Origin: Gnetum montanum
Lineage: Eukaryota; Streptophyta; Gnetopsida; Gnetales; Gnetaceae
Assembly: GCA_015680685.1 (NCBI GenBank)
Contig: MNCI01003778.1
Location: 1-64,000, forward strand
Length of the DNA: 64,000 bases
Direction of reading: 5' to 3'
A model generated the notes under the pieces. It saw nothing but the letters and a program-made list of their open reading frames with translations. It had not been told where the DNA came from and did no database searches. Within the stretch, counting starts at the first letter, position 1. The number at the start of each line of letters is the position of its first letter. Both the position numbers and the translations under genes were made by a program. Below are positions 22,442-33,368 of the stretch, piece by piece.

Positions 22442-24432
22442 CTCCTGTAGTTAAACGTAGGGGATCTACCAAAAAAATGAAGAAAAGCTGTTTGCAAATG
22501 AGGGCTACAGAGCCATGGAGTTGACCAGTACCTGTTCAAAAAGTTGTGTCACTTTTCAATAGCCATAACAAGAGAGAAATCTCAGGTCCAACTCAAAACT
22601 ACCTAAAGCAAAACTAAATGACAAAAAGCACACAACCAGTATATTTACTCTCTCTTTGAAGCAAAAACTGATTACCACACAGGACATTCATGTATCATAG
22701 TTTTAAATGTACACATAATAACCAACTCAAAACCATAAGCTATAGAAAAGTACCTAAGTAAATTGAAAGTGAAATTTTATTACATCCATGCAAAACCTCA
22801 AAGGGTTCATTGAATGACCATTTTACAATGAGGTAATTAACATTTCATCACTGTTGAATACTTCCTCAGTGAAATGCTTTAGAATCGACATGTTCCAAAA
22901 ATATTAAATGCTATAAATTTGTCTGTGTGTATTCACAACATCTCGTTCTGCATTTTGAATTATCTATTAACAAAATAGTAGCTCTCTTATATCCACATCA
23001 TTCAGAAATGAAAAGGATGCTCACTAGCTAAGATAGAATAGAAAACCAACAAAAAAAAAAAAAGACAGCAACATCTTGTGTAAATTTTATGCAACGGTTC
23101 AAAGGCATTTCATCTATCAGAGCAGAGGACAATTCATGCACATGACTGTTCTTTTAACCCACATCATAGCTTTAAACAGTTATTATTGTTAAAGGATAAT
23201 TTCATTAAAACATTGATTGATGCAGTTGATTGAGGGGTGCTAGACCCTCCAAAAATGAATAGCAATATCTAAAAAAATCTGAGTGCATCATATCAATGAA
23301 GAGAGAGTCTAAAGAAAAAGCTCAACAGTTTTGGGATATCGTTTCAAATTTTTATCCTTACAACCAATCCTGAAACCACCCCTCTAGGTAACAAAAGAAT
23401 TAGGCCTTGCCCTTGTTTAGAAGCACCATCATAGGTTTGCACTTCTTACTAAAGGGTTTCTTGTAATGAGAAAGAGAAAACTCTCTCTAACAACGAAAAA
23501 AACACATTGTTCAAAAATAATGAACAAATAGCAACAAAAGCTGAAAGCTTTCCATCCTTGAGCCTCCAAAATAAAAAAGAAATTAATACGGTAGAAAATA
23601 AAAACAAAAAAAAATTATACAATATGGCTTGCACTATGAGCTTTTTGCTTAAAGCTGTAGCTGAAAAATGACATCTTTGAAATGCAATAATTTCATTAAA
23701 ACATTGATTGATGTGGTTGCTGGTCCAATAATCAAGCCAAATACAGGACTTATAACACCTGTCATGTGAACTTTGCAAGTTTTAAAATAGAATGCTCACA
23801 TAGAGCAAGGAAGGTCCAAAAGCTTTTGGGTTGTCATTAGGGTTGAAGATGTCTATTTCGGATTTCAGCGGAAACATTTTCAAGTTTCACCAAAATCATT
23901 TTGTTTCTTTCTTTCCTTTTCTTAAAAAAATTAAAAATACAAAATAAAATAAACAGGTTAACGATTTGCTCATACACCAAATATCTAATTCCATAAGCAA
24001 CCTATCCAATTTCTCCTTGAAAGCTTCAGAAACTGCCTCATCATGTGACCTTTGAAACAGGATACAGAAATATTAACATCTCAAGCCATGCCAGCAAAAA
24101 CTTAAAGACAACCAAAACCAAACATGAAAAACCGAAACGACTTCTTGTAAAATTAAGAAAGTAATCGTGAAAAAATCAACTTGGTACCTCCCCTTGAGAA
24201 TTTCCAACTTGGGCAAAATATGTCTTGCGACTTTTGAGGAGTGATCATAATACAGATCTACAGCGGTGCTCCGGAAGGCTGTAAGAAGGTCCCACAGAAG
24301 ATGAATCTCCAACAAATTGTACAGCACGTAAATCAAAAGCCCAGCCGCCAGAGCTGCACGCTGCCACAAAGGCAAACACGATGCTGCATGCAGCCAAGAA
24401 ACTACAGAAATCTCTGAATCATGACAATCCAT
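22442..24432 (-). CDS. EMB8-like alpha/beta hydrolase, exons 1 and 2 (5' part only)
   Basis: Exon 1 (24432-24188) starts MDCHDSEIS and has one N-terminal membrane segment (about residues 23-45, LAAGLLIYVLYNLLEIHLLW), then DLLTAFR and LEILKGR. Exon 2 (22531-22442) encodes YWSTPWLCSPHLQTAFLHFF and GRSPTFNYRR, the signature TPWLxSPHLQTxFL of plant EMB8-like (YheT-type) alpha/beta hydrolases. The donor AG|GTACCA, acceptor TGAACAG|GTACTG and next donor AG|GTATGC are good, and both junctions are phase 2, so exon 1 joins exon 2 without a stop. Intron 1 is 1656 bp. The family is membrane-anchored, with a Ser-Asp-His hydrolase core encoded later; those exons, including the catalytic residues, were not found. 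They may lie left of the window across a long intron, or be lost. Confidence 0.75.
22532..24187 (-). other. Intron 1 of the EMB8-like gene
   Basis: GT...AG bounded on the minus strand (GTACCAAG ... TGAACAG). It is AT-rich without coding sequence. The phrase ATTTCATTAAAACATTGATTGATG occurs twice (about 23202 and 23691). Confidence 0.6.
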
Positions 24433-25315
24433 TTCTACTCGGAATCATTCGTTTGAGATATCAGAAAATGATTTTTTAAATCTCGAATTAAAGCTCTCAA
24501 CCAGTGGTTCACCAAAAATCCACAACAGAGGTGAAAGAGGAATTTAAGGTGGTGAATTGCCTAGACCAGTAAGACAGGAAATCCGGACACAGAAAGAAGC
24601 CTGCAATTTAGATACGAGAAACACGTTGAATATGCTTGGAATCACTCATTTCATCCATGACTTAATTCATTTTCAATAAAGCGATAATCCGTAGCTTTTG
24701 GACAAAATGGTCCTTGAAATGGTAGGTAATTGTTGCAGGCGATAAGCGGAAATATGATTGTTAATTTTTCCTAATTATGGGCCGTCAAATTATCGGGCAT
24801 GTCGATAAGCTTTCTTGTTGTGCAAGGGATAGCAGGTAGACTTGCAAAATAACAAATCGTGAAAATGCTCCCCAACATGCAACTTTGGAATTGTCGGAAC
24901 ATGACTTTTTGTTTCTGTTAACCTATTAGCCTATCGGTTTGGAACCTAACGTCACATATTTGATTTTATGTAGTTTTGTGGTAAGACTCTTGATTTGAAA
25001 GCTCTAAGTCATGGGTACCTCACATATGCTTAATTCAAAGCCCAATCAGTACCTCCTCTGCACTTGCTATGTTGTAGTTAAGACCCAAAAGGACATGTTG
25101 TAATAATAGGCATGTCTCTTGAGGTAACCTTTAGGGGTTTGACTTAAGGTATTTATACCTACACATTAGAGATCATATCAACATGGAGTTGCAAAGCTAT
25201 TAAAGGTGAATAACATGTGTTAGGTGAAGTGGGATAGGAAGGTGACTGGCCATCATTTTTGGTTAGTTGCAAGCCCAATCGCGGTGGCAGTACTGGAAAG
25301 CCTCTCAAAGATAGA
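24433..25315. other. Upstream region of the EMB8-like gene; no other gene seen
   Basis: It should hold the promoter and 5' UTR of the minus-strand hydrolase. No convincing TATA box could be fixed. The right edge is the start of a short LTR. Confidence 0.5.
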
Positions 25316-25493
25316 TGTTGAAGGAAGATAACCCTAAGAAACACTCAAAGCATAACCCAGATACATTATTCCACATTAATAAAGCATTCTTTTCATGTTT
25401 CTTTTGGATTTTCCCTATTATTTTCCTTATACATAACATCGAATGTTGCATATATTTGATGTTTGACATGACATCCGAAAACAAAATGTTACA
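25316..25493 (+). repeat. 5' short LTR
   Basis: It shares long stretches with 30061-30236, for example ACATTATTCCACATTAATAA and the ATTCTTTTCAT block. It diverges at both ends exactly where an LTR should. Confidence 0.7.
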
Positions 25494-25495
25494 TT

Positions 25496-25507
25496 TGATA
25501 TCAAAGT
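25496..25507 (+). other. Probable primer-binding site (initiator Met tRNA type)
   Basis: TGATATCAAAGT differs from the classical TGGTATCAGAGC by three transitions, all G-to-A or C-to-T. It sits 2 bp after the LTR end. Confidence 0.55.
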
Positions 25508-25841
25508 AAACTATGACCCAAGTGCCAATCAAAATCAAGGACCAACTACAATCCAATGGTGAACCATGAAGTCACAACCCAGGGAGAGTCTTGGACCACC
25601 ACCAGATGCACCTTATGTTCGAGATGATCTATGTAAGCCAAAAGGTACCTTCTAACAATTCTCATGGGTAACAAAGTCAAGACCATCCATCTATAAGAGA
25701 ATCACAAATGTGCATCGTGTTCAACATGTACCCCAATAATCAACAAGATTTCTTCTTAAAGACTTTTATTAATATCAATGATCAAGAGATGCAATTACAC
25801 CTAAAAAATGTACATCAACTGTAAGAGACATTGGTAAGGCA

Positions 25842-25912
25842 ATGATACACTTGTCTATGAAACTCATACCCAATGATACACTTGTCTAAGAAACTCATAC
25901 CCATCTTATAGT
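25842..25912 (+). repeat. Small tandem duplication (about 34 bp)
   Basis: AATGATACACTTGTCTATGA and AATGATACACTTGTCTAAGA start adjacent copies, each continuing AACTCATACCC. It is non-coding. Confidence 0.8.
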
Positions 25913-26954
25913 ACTATTAAAAATGTTAATTGATTAAGATCATTGTTAAGTTCTACCCAAAAGGTTAGTAAGTATGGCCTAAGTCGAAACTTATTGCCCC
26001 TAAATACCTAACCCTTATATAACTTGGCATTACTCATCCTATGCATTGGTAAGTTTAATGGATTCAATCTAGTCATAAGATTGTCTCATCCCTACTTAAC
26101 CAATAAGGGCTATTACCATAAGAACTATAGGGAAACGAATACTCAATGAATGATGTTGGCTTAACCATCTCCTTAGTATCTTGCTAGGGTATAGACAAGA
26201 GGATAGGCTTACATCATACTTGTGAACTTATAAGGTATATATGTTATATTTTTGTCCAAGGGTTGGTATATCATTTATAATTAAATGCAAGTCATCTAGA
26301 AATCCACATGTTGTCTATACGTCAACCTAGTAATGTTAATTTGGCAAAATAAGTTATTTTGGTCATTTCAAATCCTGAAAAATCCAACTTAGTTTTTGAA
26401 CCTTGAAACCATGCCTAATGCATAGTACTCATCAAGATGATTCCAATGTACAAAATTTGTCTAGATTGGACATACAAGTTGGAAGATATCGTCATTTAAA
26501 ATTTCTCATCATGCGTGCTTATAAACAATAAAAAAGTAATTAATTATTAATTTTAAAAAAGTTAAAAAGTTTTGAATCAAGAATCATACCCAAAACATCC
26601 TCTTCTCCAAATTGAAACTTAACCCATCATTTGCTAAACCACCACATCAATTGCCTAGGTGGGATTGAATAAAATAATATTAAAAAGTTAAAACAAACAA
26701 TGATGTTAAAGACTTAGTTTGGGAATTGAATCCAAGACATCATACCCATGAAACATAACTCTTAACCTTGTCATTCTAACCACCAAGGAAAGCCTACTTG
26801 TAAAAAATTAATATACTTAATTATATTTAAATGTTTTAATTAATAAAAAATTAATATAACAAAAAATATAAAATAAAATAAAATTAATTTATGGGATTTG
26901 GCTCTGACCCTTATGGTTAAGGCCAGTCGTTGGCTGGCTGTTGTAGCTAGTTTG

Positions 26955-27115
26955 GTCATGGCACTCTGGCTAGCCGTGCCACTATGTGGTAGGGCCTTAA
27001 GACCCAACTGCGTAGTATTGCAATTGGCCAGGTTGTAGCACTAGCTTGCTGCATTGTTACATGGTAGGGCCATAAGGTCCTACTCCAAAACATTGCAACT
27101 AGCCAAATAAGCGGT
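26955..27115 (+). repeat. Imperfect tandem duplication with unit near 85 bp
   Basis: Each unit contains ATGTGGTAGGGCCTTAAG or ATGGTAGGGCCATAAG, a following GACCCAACT/GTCCTACTC block, and ends ATTGCAA(T/C)(T/A)(A/G)GCC. It lies inside the short-LTR element. Confidence 0.6.
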
Positions 27116-27568
27116 TACGTGTTGCCGCCCATGCAGGCTCGTGCCATCATTTCCCTACCACCACCTATGTATCTTTAGCCACGCCTCTTGTGTTGCTTCG
27201 TCTGCCAAGCCTTACCACTGCCACACCACTCTAGTCGCTACTGCACCACCTCTCTTTCACCGTTCCATCTCCACCACCATCATTTTCACCACTATCATCA
27301 CAAACCCTAAACCCTACCATAAGTAGCAGTGTTAGCAAGTTGTGCCAGCCAAACAACCAACCTTTCCTCACATGCAACCCTTTACCCCAACCACACTTCT
27401 GAATTTAGCCTACTCTAGTTATAGCATATTGTCGTCCTCTATCACTACTCTACACCATCGCTATGGCTACATGCTTTGCCTACCTTTGTCGTTGTCGCAT
27501 TGCTTGCCACTACATTTGCCACCAGCATTGAAAAATTTGGATCAGCAATAGCTGAGAGCACTGTTGAT

Positions 27569-27695
27569 GCTAAAAAGTCCTACCTTTTCCAGCAACCCAT
27601 GGACATTGGTGGTGTCAAAAAATCCTACCTCCTTTAGTAACCTACGAACATCGTCAATGTTGAGAAATCCTACCTCCTTCGGTAGTTTGGACCAT
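27569..27695 (+). repeat. Short imperfect tandem repeat (about 47 bp, 2.6 copies)
   Basis: The phrase (G/A)TCCTACC(T/C)(C/T)(T/C)TT recurs at about 27576, 27623 and 27668, with ACATTGGTGGTGTC/ACATCGTCAATGTTG in between. No protein repeat function is claimed. Confidence 0.5.
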
Positions 27696-28586
27696 CGAAA
27701 ATTTACCATCACTTTGACAAGAAATTTTCTATCAATTGATGAAAATTTTCAAAATTGTCAAATAATGAAAAATTTTAAATAACAAGAAGTCTCAAAATTT
27801 GATAACCAAGTTAATTTCACAATTTGGCAGTAATAAAGATAAAAATTTCATAATTAAGCATGCTCGTTCTATACTTGATGGATGACCTCTTAGGAAGTAT
27901 TATTTTTCATGCCCAAAGTTTTGGAATTTAAAAGCCATAACTTTTGATTTTGGAAGTCTTTTTTGGTGAATAAAGAATCTTTTTCTACAAATTTTGACCT
28001 TATGGATGCAATGGCAAAGTCAAATTTGCTCCAAAGTGCTTCAAAATTTTTTTTTTACTCTTTGCCTAGCATGGTACATCAAAATCCTCAAAAACTCATT
28101 TTAGCATAATTTGGGCATACAATGTCCATTTCTAACATATAAATAGTCATCTCTAACATTTTTCAATGTTCTAAACTCAATCATGAGGTTTGATTGATCA
28201 TTCTAACAACTAAAAATTAGGTGATATCTTAAACCATGCCTTAAAGATACCATAACTTAGAATAACTAACCATGTCTAATAACTTAATTGTTGGGACTAA
28301 ATAGATCTAACCTCTTGGGCTATCTTAGGCCTTAGGCTAGCTACTTAACCTATGTAGATAGATAGTCTGAGATCACTAACCCCTAATGTATCATTAGTTA
28401 CATTGTTGGAGTTAGTGTCTTAAGGAGGTAGAAAGATCATTAAGAGTCTAGGTAACATAGCTAGTCGTTATCAATTCAAAATTAGTTGGAGCATCAATTG
28501 ATGAACTAGAATAATCATGAAGATGTATACCAGTTTAGCCTATAACCACAAAGAGAAATAACCCAGGAGAGAATCTAGGAATAAGA

Positions 28587-29690
28587 ATGAAAGTTACAAC
28601 ATACAATGTGATTGGCATGAGTTTTGATCACCATGTACAAGATTTTATTGTTGATGTCTTGTGTCTACAAGAAGTATTACCATGAGAATTCCTTTATCAA
28701 TTCCAACTTGGTTTGATAAAGATGGGATATACAGATATTTACAAGTAAAAATGTTTTTATGGAAGTTCTTCTTTCAAGTCATATAGATTAGCCTATTGCA
28801 AGAATCATAACATGGATGGTTATGTGATCTTTTATAAAGAAGCCAGTTCAAATTAGTACAAAGGTTTGAATGGAAATTAGAAGATATGATCTTTCAAGAA
28901 TTTTCAATCATGGGGAGAAAGAACGATTATGATTCTAAAGAAACCACAACCTTGGCATTGATATTTAAAATCTAGTTATCCAAAAGATGTGTGTGTGATT
29001 CTCATACATTTAATTGCCAAATTGACATGTTGAGATAGACTTTTCCAAGTGGCATACCTAGTTAACCAAATAGAGGAATGTATGGAGAATAAGTTATTTC
29101 TAACCCATACTAATATCAATCCAATATCATATATCCTCTGTGGATATTCCAATGCAAAAGTTGAAAGTAGTGTTTATCAATTCTTAAAATATGGATGTGT
29201 AAAAGAACCCTTAGAAGATGAACCTAATTTGAAGAAGATGTTTCCATCAATTCAACATGTAATTCCATTACTCAGTGCATATTCCACTTACTTTGAATCT
29301 TCAATAGGTAAGTCAAATCTTAGAATTCAAGAAGAAATGATGTTGAGAGACATTACTCATTAAGAACCACAGTTTATCAACTACATTACCATGATTAATG
29401 AAAACAAGTTAACATCAATTTTCATCGAGATCCTAGACTACATTTGGTATGATGCTTGATTCTTCTAAGTTATGAAGCTGCTAGAGTTACTTCCCAATGA
29501 AGAAGTTAAGAAGCAATGTCAAGCCTTGTTATCCCAAATAAGGCCATCTGATGACATATCCCTTATGGTATAACTACAATTATTTCCATTAATTCCTAAA
29601 GTTGATCAAGATCAGAGAGTACCTTAACAGTACTTTTATTTATGATCTTCATAAATTTCTTCATTTTTTAATGTATATTTTCATTAGGTA
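28587..29690 (+). pseudogene. Intronless CCR4-family (EEP nuclease/deadenylase) pseudogene
   Basis: Pieces of a CCR4-type catalytic domain appear in correct order with stops between them: TTYNVIG (usual SYNIL), VDVLCLQEV (catalytic Glu region), MGYTDIYK, MDGYVIFYKEA (DGCAIFYK), ILCGYSNAKVESSVYQFL (the CGDFNS.P..S.VY region; Asp and Phe changed), IPLLSAYSTYF (LPLVSAYS), EPQFINYI, EILDYIWYDA (TLDYIFY) and PSDDISLM (PSDHIALM, His lost). The reading is continuous over a region that in plant genes is split by several introns, so it is a processed copy. Such enzymes trim mRNA poly(A) tails. Catalytic residues and frame are lost. The subtype (CCR4a/b-like or homolog 3/4-like) is unclear. Confidence 0.7.
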
Positions 29691-30060
29691 AGTAAAATGT
29701 CTAGGGTAATATAAGTTGGGGATAAGGACTTACCCTACCTTCACTTGGTTAACTAAATATGAGTTACACTTTGTGTGACTCTAGTTAGGATTGATGATTG
29801 GTGGTTAGCAAACCTTTAATTCAACTCTTGTTATTATCTTAGAAAATGAAGTAACTATTTATTAAATAATAGTTATTTCCAATATACTCTTCTCACTTAT
29901 ATCTTGTTTATAGAATAAGAGAACATTAAGATATAAAACTTCAAGTCAAAAGAAGAAATCAAAGTCTTCAAGTACTAGAACATAGGAAGATGCACTAAAG
30001 CTAGAGAAAGATGCAAATGTGAACTCATTCAAGGAAAAATGAAACCTAAGATGGGTAGAT

Positions 30061-30236
30061 TGTCAAAGGAAAATAACCTCAAGGAACACTTAGAGCATGA
30101 CCTAGGTACATTATTCCACATTAATAAATCATTCTTTTCATTTTCTTTGCATTTTCTATGTTATTTTCTTTATGCATAGTGTCAAATGTTATATATGTTA
30201 GACATTTACCATGACATTTGTGAATGGGATTTCACA
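30061..30236 (+). repeat. 3' short LTR
   Basis: Right-hand partner of 25316-25493; it starts TGTCAAAGGAAAATAACC and ends TTTCACA. Confidence 0.65.
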
Positions 30237-32561
30237 TTAACTCTTTTAATCTCTTTGATTCTAACTAGAACTTAGAAGAATATGGTATTAATGATGTAAG
30301 ATAATGATCATCACTTAGAGGCTCAATGCTAATCCCACCAAGGTAGGGTCTTGAGAGGATTGGTAAATAAGTGAAAGTCTAACCTCTTTTGAGTGGTTGT
30401 ATCTAGGCTCAAATCCAAGTCTTATGACTTGAGAAATAAGCATCTTACCATCCCTCCAAGTGGTGGTCCCTATAGTAATAATATAAGATGATTATAAAAT
30501 CTTGTTTCCTAGGCTTTAAGATAACTAATTTATTTGATCATGAATTAAGTTTAATTTTTTTTATCATTAATTATCTTAGTGAGCTCAAAAACATATCTTA
30601 GAAAATTTTTAAAAACTTTTTCTTAGAATTCCCCATGACAAAGGTTTCAACTTTGGGAGTTCAAGGATCTTTGAATCTCATAAATTGAGCTCTCGGTTTA
30701 TGAGTTATGGTTCTTAGAAGTTTTTAGGTTTTGGAAAGAGCAAAACTCCCTTTTTATTTGAATGAAATATGAAAATTTTATGAAGGGGTTGTGCATATAT
30801 AAACTAATTTTTACAAGAAATATTGTAGATGTGACATTGTAGCTATGATATCATCAACCCCAAATATAATATTTTTACTTATTTTCTTTCAAAATTTCAT
30901 TATGTTCTTGCATTCTTAGTATCCCAGGGCTTTCTAAGACTTGCTAAACTAGAGGATGAGTCGTGATTATGGATAAAATAATTTGAAATAATCAAATCCA
31001 TAATGCATCAAGGTTGCATCAACTACAAGTTATAAGATTAAAGGAAGAATACATGAGACTTCAATAAAATGCATTAAAAATCTTAAGAGAAGTAAAGGTC
31101 ATAATAATACATGAATGTAAATTAGTTGTTCATGATGTTTTGAACAATATTGTATTATTTCTTAGACATGATTTCCAATAGTTATACAAGTGGGTCCTCC
31201 CCAAAGTAGGCTTTTGCCCTTAATTCCCTTATATAACTACTTCTATAAGTGTTTGTTGACACTCAAGGAATTATATGTAAATCATTTCTTTCTTCCAACA
31301 TGTGTATGCAATTTTCAATGTCAAAACCTTACACTATGCTACTCAAAACCATCAAATTCATAATTGAAACATAGTAGTAATGTGATATGGAGTTAAAAGG
31401 GATTAAAAAAGTGAAACATAAATACCATAGCATGGTTATAATAAATCCCATGTGTAGAGCATGATTAAATGATTGACCATACCTATTTGCTAGGATTCTA
31501 AACCAAGTTCATACTACTATTGCATTACATCATCCTTGGCCCATCACCTTGAGACCAACTGACTACCATATTAAAATCAACCAACATGGAAAGATTGGGA
31601 AATAGATATTAGAACCATTAAAAATAACTAATTAACCATTAATATTTGTATTATGAACCTTGGTAATCAATTAGAGGATTCCCTTTAGACTTGGGTCGTA
31701 TGTATTTATAGTCTCATAACCAGTGCTAATCCCATCAAAGGAGTACATTTAGGCATGGATCACATATCTTTCAAGTGATATAATGGGCCTAGTCCAAGAG
31801 ACTATGAAATTCTTGGAAGTATTCTACCTTTAGGCATAGGTCACATGCCTTTCTAGTGATATCTCAAGAATGATTTATGTAGAAATTAATTAATTATTTA
31901 ATTTGTTACTCTTGTTATAGGACTACCTTCAGACATTGATCACATGTAACAAGGGACCAAGTGTTTGCAAATGTTATTTCCCAAAATAATTAAGGGCATA
32001 AATGGTAATGTATCAACATGGAATTAGTGGGATCCAATGTGGAAACTAAAGAATCAATAAACCCCCTTGTTATCACACTCTTATCTATTCCTTCTAGTCC
32101 TTTCTCCTTTCTTCAAGGTAGGTGATTATGAAATAGTTTTAGTCTTAGATGTAATAAGGATCTCATTATGTGTATGGTAAAGACCTCTTGTTAATGAAAA
32201 TGAAGGGATAGATGTTATGGTCTCACTATTAAGCATAATTACTTCTTCGATAATTTAATATCATATAGCATAATTCCAATGATAAAGTTGATTTGTGCAT
32301 AAAAATGATAACTTTATTAACAAGGATTTGCAAAATGATCCTTAAAGAAATTGTAAAGTTATAGAAGAAATTGAAAAATTACAAGAAATGGAAAACACAT
32401 GAAGAACTATAAAATACCAAATAACTGAAAAAATTCAAGAAATTAGAAAATTATGAGAAATTGTAAAACTAAAAATTGCAAAATAAAAAGATGAAAATGC
32501 ACTTAATTCAAACTAAAGGATCTTCCCCATGATGGAGTCTTAACAACAAGATGTAAAAGAT
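30237..32561 (-). mobile_element. Gypsy element A, part 1: spacer between pol end and aORF (minus strand)
   Basis: There is no coding sequence, but blocks match, in reverse complement, the spacers of G1 and E: TTATACAAGTGGGTCCTCCC near 31177-31196, the GACTACCTTCAGACATTGATCACATG block near 31921-31947, and a pol-end block CTTCCCCATGATGGAGTC near 32522-32539. A TATA-like sequence lies at 30795-30803 (minus) with a GATATC site just upstream of it at 30848-30855. Element E is inserted at 32561; the integrase end of A resumes at 41086. Confidence 0.65.
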
Positions 32562-33288
32562 TGATGAATCGTGATTCATTGGTCTCTGATATCGGAGCCC
32601 CGATATTAGATCTACGATATCGGGTATGCAATTCATGACCTAAGTAACAATATCGGGTACACGATATCGTGACTCCCATGCGGGCCTATAAATACACATG
32701 TAGGCGCATGGAGGAAGTAAGTAAGTTAAGATAGGAAAGTTAGAGTAGTCTTTTAGTTTTCATTTTTAGTTCTTCTCAACCCTTTCTCCCAGTGCATGCT
32801 TGCAATGTGATGATTGTAATTGTACAACATCCTTTATTTGAGTGTGACGTACTTGAACATGCACATGACCAGAAATAAAGATTGAGATTACTTCATCATT
32901 GTAGCATTCACTTAGTTTAATTATTTAATTATTATTATCATTATTAAATATGGAATGAGTACAACTTAATCATGAGCATCTACGTGTGACTACTTGATAT
33001 CCCAGTAGCGTACTTCGGCCATGCACTTGGTAATCCTAGTGGTAGTCGTGCATGGGGTCCGAGATGTGTACAGATGATTAAGGAACGGATGCTTATCTCA
33101 CTTAGGCTAGCTTAGATTCTCTCTTCCTATCTCCTCTTAGTTTAAGTCTCTCTCTCCCCTTTCCTCCTAGCTTAATTAAAGATTATTTTCCATTGTCTCT
33201 AGGAGCAGCATTAGTTTAGGAACACATCATACACCTCACTTTGGACTAAACCATATGTGACAAAGCAAATACTAGTCCAAGTGGAAAG
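32562..33288 (+). repeat. 5' LTR of E (right end lost in an assembly gap)
   Basis: It aligns with 40219-40952 almost base for base. The last ~130 bp of the LTR and the primer-binding site fall in the run of Ns. Confidence 0.92.
32588..32694 (+). promoter_or_regulatory. LTR promoter: GATATC palindrome cluster and TATA box (E)
   Basis: Five GATATC-like sites (exact at 32588, 32616 and 32663) crowd into about 80 bp. CCTATAAATAC follows at 32685-32695. The 3' LTR has the same arrangement (40241-40352). This is the U3 region; a role as activator binding sites is inference. Confidence 0.6.
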
Positions 33289-33333
33289 NNNNNNNNNNNN
33301 NNNNNNNNNNNNNNNNNNNNNNNNNNNNNNNNN
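33289..33333. other. Assembly gap (45 N)
   Basis: A run of 45 undetermined bases. By comparison with the 3' LTR it hides about 130 bp of LTR plus the primer-binding site, so the true size is not 45. Confidence 0.99.
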
Positions 33334-33368
33334 TTAATTGCAATTAAATCACACACAAATTTACAACC

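Larger units (their letters stand above)
25316..30236 (+). mobile_element. Short-LTR, copia-like non-autonomous element carrying a host-derived sequence
   Basis: Direct repeats of about 176-178 bp (25316-25493 and 30061-30236) begin TGTTGAAGG/TGTCAAAGG and end ..ACA. The left one is followed after 2 bp by TGATATCAAAG, close to the initiator-Met tRNA primer site TGGTATCAGAG. The right one is preceded by AAGATGGGTAGAT, resembling the copia polypurine tract. No gag, protease, integrase or RT is recognisable inside; instead a CCR4-type nuclease pseudogene lies near the right LTR. No target duplication could be confirmed (ATAGA left, TTAAC right). Confidence 0.6.

Noticed and set aside
23449-23778. 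109-codon minus-strand frame with hydrophobic residues
   Set aside because: It lies in the intron of the EMB8-like gene, has no recognisable motif, and AT-rich sequence often gives hydrophobic chance frames.
23978-24049. Possible exon 2 of the hydrolase gene directly after a 138-bp intron (minus)
   Set aside because: It is in phase and open, but encodes a hydrophilic helix unrelated to the family, whereas 22531-22442 gives the exact family signature with equally good splice sites. It could at most be an alternative exon.
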